Assembly: GCA_031259875.1 (NCBI GenBank) | Contig: JAIRKW010000179.1 | Span: 1 to 8,448, forward strand | DNA length: 8,448 nt | Reading direction: 5' to 3' | Source of the DNA: Campylobacteraceae bacterium | GTDB lineage: Bacteria; Campylobacterota; Campylobacteria; Campylobacterales; Campylobacteraceae | Shown here: positions 6,133-8,448 of the stretch, one piece after another | Layout of the letters: every line of letters begins with the position of its first letter | Position numbering within the stretch: the stretch's first letter is position 1 | Notes under the pieces: model-generated | The model's input: only the letters and a program-made list of their open reading frames with translations | Database searches by the model: none | What the model was told of the DNA's origin: nothing | Made by a program: the position numbers and the translations under genes

Positions 6133-6422
6133 TATGGTGAAGAGATTTTGTTTAATAAAGACATATGACTATGCGTATTAGAAAAATCAAACCAATTTGT
6201 AAAGTCAGTCAAATCATAATTTGCAAAAAATATGTCTGAAAAGTAAAGATTTCACTCCTGTGTTTTTTCATTCAAATAACCCAGCTCCAATGAATGCTGT
6301 AATGCAACAAATAGAGCATAAAACATATCGCTAAAAACAAAAAGTCTCCTTTTAATGCTTGCAATGCAAATAAAAACAAAGTCAACAGCCTTATTTGTCT
6401 CAGCGGAGTGTCTTTTGCTCAT
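6111..6422 (-). pseudogene. interrupted reading frame of unknown family
   Basis: On the minus strand an ATG at 6422 opens 56 codons (MSKRHSAETNKAVDF... to ...GYLNEKTQE) to TGA at 6254-6252. The same frame then stays open for another 46 codons (starting NLYFSDIFFANYDLTDF) to TGA at 6113-6111. About 104 codons with a single internal stop are more than expected in DNA this AT-rich. Upstream, a different frame (about 6557-6419, ending AQGFMLKVNK) stops in an ATGA overlap with this ATG, which could be a frameshift. No good ribosome binding site is visible and I do not recognise the family. It may be a decayed gene, two coupled small genes, or chance. Confidence 0.25.
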
Positions 6423-6433
6423 TTGTTGACTTT
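6378..6433. repeat. 10-bp inverted repeat AAAGTCAACA / TGTTGACTTT
   Basis: AAAGTCAACA at 6378-6387 and TGTTGACTTT at 6424-6433 are perfect reverse complements separated by 36 nt. The right arm overlaps the next hairpin. Confidence 0.45.
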
Positions 6434-6457
6434 TAGCATAAAGCCTTGCGCTAAAAG
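6430..6457. repeat. hairpin CTTTTAGC / GCTAAAAG
   Basis: CTTTTAGC at 6430-6437 and GCTAAAAG at 6450-6457 form a perfect 8-bp stem with a 12-nt loop. It shares its first four bases with the preceding inverted repeat, so the two structures would compete. Confidence 0.45.
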
Positions 6458-6478
6458 AGTTTTACGACAATGACGGTT

Positions 6479-6507
6479 TTTTGGCAGATAAAAATATCTT
6501 GCCAAAA
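6479..6507. repeat. strong hairpin, 12-bp stem with one bulge
   Basis: TTTTGGCA (6479-6486) pairs with TGCCAAAA (6500-6507), and GATA (6487-6490) with TATC (6495-6498), leaving T6499 bulged and a loop of four A. A run of six T overlaps the left arm on the plus strand. Neither strand has a T-run after the stem, so it is not a standard intrinsic terminator. Confidence 0.5.
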
Positions 6508-6514
6508 TTCTAAT

Positions 6515-6546
6515 AAAAGAGATTAAAGCAAAGGTCAAACCTTTGC
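6515..6546 (-). terminator. intrinsic terminator of the DUF1254/DUF1214 gene
   Basis: On the minus strand, 8 nt after the stop codon, GCAAAGGT pairs perfectly with ACCTTTGC (6546-6539 with 6535-6528) around the loop TTG. TTTAATCTCTTTT follows. The 8-bp stem, tight loop and U-rich tail are as expected for a Rho-independent terminator, although the tail is interrupted. Confidence 0.6.
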
Positions 6547-6554
6547 CTGTAAAA

Positions 6555-7963
6555 TCAATCTTGTCTCACAACAGGCGGCAAAACGGTTTTTGTTATTTCT
6601 CCATACGCTCTAACTGATAAAGAAAAACTAACTTTTGGAGCAGGAATCCAATTTTTCTCTTTATCTGCTTCTGGTTTTTCATTTTGAATATAGAGCGTAA
6701 ATGAACCGTCAGATTCTTTTTCTATGTCATCAATACTTCTGATACCATAGCGATTAAGAGGATTGTCAAAAAACTGACCGTTTGTTCTGTAAAGCGTGAT
6801 AGACCAGAAGTATTTTACATTTGGAATATCTTCTTTGCCAAATGTTATCGCATATTTGCTGGAACCGTTATATGTATCTCCTTGACTATCAGCAGCACTG
6901 ATAAGATAAACAGCTTCTTCTATGGTATTAATATGCGGTGCAAACCATGCGGCTTGAGCACGCGTTAGATAATCATCTCCCCATTTAGCGGCATTTTCAG
7001 GCGAACGTATCCAGCCGTTTTCAGCTAAACTAAAATCATTGGTCGACAACAATATCTCATTTCTAGCTTCAGCCGCGCCTTCTTCTATCTCACTCCACTC
7101 CTCTTCGTTAAAATCCGTTTTGCTAAACTCTATGCCTGCACCAAGATGAAGTCTCTCAAAATCTTTTAAAACTTCTTTATCTTTATCAGATAACAGTTGA
7201 TACTGTACTATTAGATTAAATACTTTAAAGAACTCTTCCGTGCTGGCATTAGCGGTTCTGGCTTCGTGGTATGGAGCATTCCAGCTTAAAGGCTGAATGG
7301 CTGGGGTTTGAGCAGATGTGAATTCACTCAGTGTTTGCACCTTAAAAGCCGTCTCGTTGGTAAGGGATTGCGCAATGATATCGCTGTTTGAATCAAAAAC
7401 TTGTATGCGTCCCAATCCAAGTATCACAGAAGCTGGCAGCCTGACAACATTTTTTATACCTGGAGGAATCGTTCCATTCCAATCTTCGCACGCTATCAAA
7501 TAATTTCCGTCGGTTCTATTTGAGATTGAACCAAGATACCATGAATTTGTAAAAATATCTAATAACTGCAATGAAAAATAACGCTTTTCTTCTATATATA
7601 GCACATTTATAACTACGGGTTCATATCTGACATCAAACACACCGGTAGTGTATAAGGTATCTATATTTGGACCAACGCCGGTTTGATTGCTTGCTGATGC
7701 AAGCTGTCCCGTGCCGGAAATACTATTTAAATGACCATTGTTAAATGTTCTGGATAAAAGCTTATTGTGTTCAACAGCAGGCAGAGCGTAGATATATGCC
7801 TCTTTAGCTGTCTGTTTTAGGCTCTTTTCGGGGGGGGAGGGGTGGAATCGCCGCCGCAGGATACAAACAAAAATGCACCTGCTAGTGCTAAAAATTTGAA
7901 AGCATGTTTCAAATAACCCTGTCTGCTGTTTGCAAACCTAAAACCTGTAATACTCAAACTCAT
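6555..7963 (-). pseudogene. DUF1254/DUF1214 lipoprotein, frame broken at a C8 tract
   Basis: Translation from the ATG at 7963 (with a perfect AAGGAGGT) gives a signal peptide with lipobox FVSC (Cys36), then GGDSTPPPPKRA and a TAA at 7819-7817. The rest lies in another frame, open from the C-run to 6555. One additional C would give 469 codons, a normal length for this family. The restored protein has AKEAYIYALPAVEHNKLL (53-70) and GPNIDTLYTTGVFDVRYEP (98-116), typical of DUF1254. Its DUF1214 C-terminus (about 371-465) contains YFWSITLYR, NRYGI, DGSFTLYIQ and NWIPAP. The family is widespread in cell envelopes with no settled biochemical role. A GTG at 7640 could at most start a leaderless 361-residue fragment. 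The defect may be phase variation, mutation or sequencing error. The gene is monocistronic with its own terminator. Confidence 0.85.
7830..7837 (-). repeat. C8 homopolymer tract (G8 on plus strand) at the frame break
   Basis: Eight C in the coding strand, preceded by CCCCT, encode the proline linker right after the lipobox. Nine C would join the two frames. The plus strand reads as a G-rich block (8, 4 and 2 G separated by single bases), unusual in this AT-rich DNA. Confidence 0.9.
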
Positions 7964-7969
7964 ATGACA

Positions 7970-8011
7970 CCTCCTTAATGTATCATAAAGCCGACAAAAC
8001 TAAATTTTATA
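7970..8011 (-). promoter_or_regulatory. promoter -10 and strong Shine-Dalgarno of the lipoprotein gene
   Basis: On the minus strand TATAAA (8011-8006) follows a T-rich stretch and lies about 42 nt before the ATG. AAGGAGG (7976-7970) is a full match to the anti-Shine-Dalgarno with 6-nt spacing. No good -35 is evident. This shows the gene is built to be expressed from the ATG at 7963, upstream of the frame break. Confidence 0.5.
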
Positions 8012-8448
8012 AAAAAAGTAAAGTAAATCTATTGATTTAATATAAAATATTACTGTTAAAATAATTAAATTTTACTTAAATAACTAAAATTTTATTTGCT
8101 GTTTTATCGTTGCGATTTACGAAAACAGTGCAATAAACTAAAAAGATTTAAAAGGTATCGCTTTATCTCATTTGCAGCGATGAAATCTCGAATAGAATGT
8201 TTCACAACATCAAACGCTGTATCTATTTTATTGGTTTACAGACACAAAATCTTCACTTCTCCATCCGTCATTGTGAGCTGACGAAGTCAGCACGGCAATC
8301 CAAAAGAATTACTGGAAAAAGTAATGTAAAGTCGTGTGATATGCTCTTTCAAACCACTTTGTTTTATTTTACAACTTGAAGTTTATAAACACTTCGCCCA
8401 CCATGCTTTATATTTTTTACAACTATGAAGCAGCGAGAGATTGATTGC
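7981..8448. other. right-hand intergenic region with no convincing gene
   Basis: Apart from the lipoprotein promoter and the palindromic repeat at 8266-8302, nothing is assigned. There is a small inverted repeat ATCGCT/AGCGAT (8157-8162 with 8176-8181). Short open frames occur on both strands (for example a 43-codon minus-strand stretch reading IDTAFDVVKHSIRDFIAANE between stops), and a minus-strand frame enters from the right edge and stops at 8364. None has a good start or a known family. Confidence 0.45.
8266..8302. repeat. REP-like palindromic element (GTCATTGYGA...GGCAATCC type)
   Basis: The core GCTGAC-GAA-GTCAGC (8277-8291) is a perfect 6-bp hairpin. Outside it ATTG (8270-8273) pairs with CAAT (8296-8299). 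The flanks GTCATTGTGAG and CGGCAATCC match the widely seen interspersed family with TCATTGCGAG on one side and GGCAATCC on the other. A second small hairpin, ATTACT/AGTAAT (8308-8313 with 8320-8325), follows directly and may be part of the same or a degraded longer element. Confidence 0.6.

Noticed and set aside
6252..6254. TGA read as selenocysteine in the minus-strand broken frame
   Set aside because: No convincing SECIS-type hairpin directly after the TGA and no known selenoprotein context (neighbouring motif TQE-stop-NLYF is not a redox motif).
6445..6510. Plus-strand frame reading KEFYDNDGFLADKNILPKF before a double stop
   Set aside because: It looks like a protein tail but is only about 23 codons from the previous in-frame stop, has no start, and lies over the strong hairpin; insufficient as a gene.
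8096..8379. Two overlapping plus-strand frames of about 60 codons
   Set aside because: They run through the REP-like palindrome, lack ribosome binding sites and match nothing I recognise.
8364..8448. Minus-strand frame entering from the right edge and ending KHGGRSVYKLQVVK
   Set aside because: Only 27 codons are visible and another frame over the same bases also looks protein-like; it cannot be assigned as a partial gene.

Overview
The window is AT-rich and looks like chromosome of a Campylobacterota bacterium, with a Sulfurimonas/Sulfuricurvum-like relative as the best guess. This is inferred from base composition, protein style (short DapF, Bax-like glucosaminidase, BdbC-like DsbB) and tightly packed short operons. 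No rRNA, tRNA, CRISPR array or intact transposase was seen.

Layout. Positions 1-60 may hold the last 19 codons of a gene entering from the left. From there to 1035 no gene is convincing; the stretch contains inverted repeats and two small Cys-rich reading frames. Positions 1036-3537 hold a minus-strand operon read purM -> small secreted protein of unknown function -> dsbB -> dsbA-like, with junctions that overlap or lie 6 nt apart. Divergent from purM, across a 91-nt gap, is a plus-strand operon coaE -> dapF -> bax-like glucosaminidase (3629-5674), with junctions of 1 and 2 nt. A lone HicB-type antitoxin gene with its own short leader follows (5728-6090). The gap 6091-6554 holds a broken minus-strand reading frame and several hairpins. 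Positions 6555-7963 (minus) encode a DUF1254/DUF1214 lipoprotein whose frame is broken at a run of eight C just after the lipobox; one extra C would restore about 469 codons. The right end (7981-8448) has a probable promoter and a REP-like palindromic repeat, but no convincing gene.

Function. The purM operon joins purine synthesis to an oxidative protein-folding pair: DsbB reoxidises a membrane-tethered DsbA-like thiol oxidase in the periplasm. The coaE operon joins coenzyme A synthesis, the meso-diaminopimelate step for lysine and peptidoglycan, and a probable murein hydrolase. The most interesting signal is the C-tract in the lipoprotein gene, which has the form of a phase-variation switch caught in the OFF state, although a sequencing error could produce the same picture. 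No previously undescribed multi-gene system is evident.
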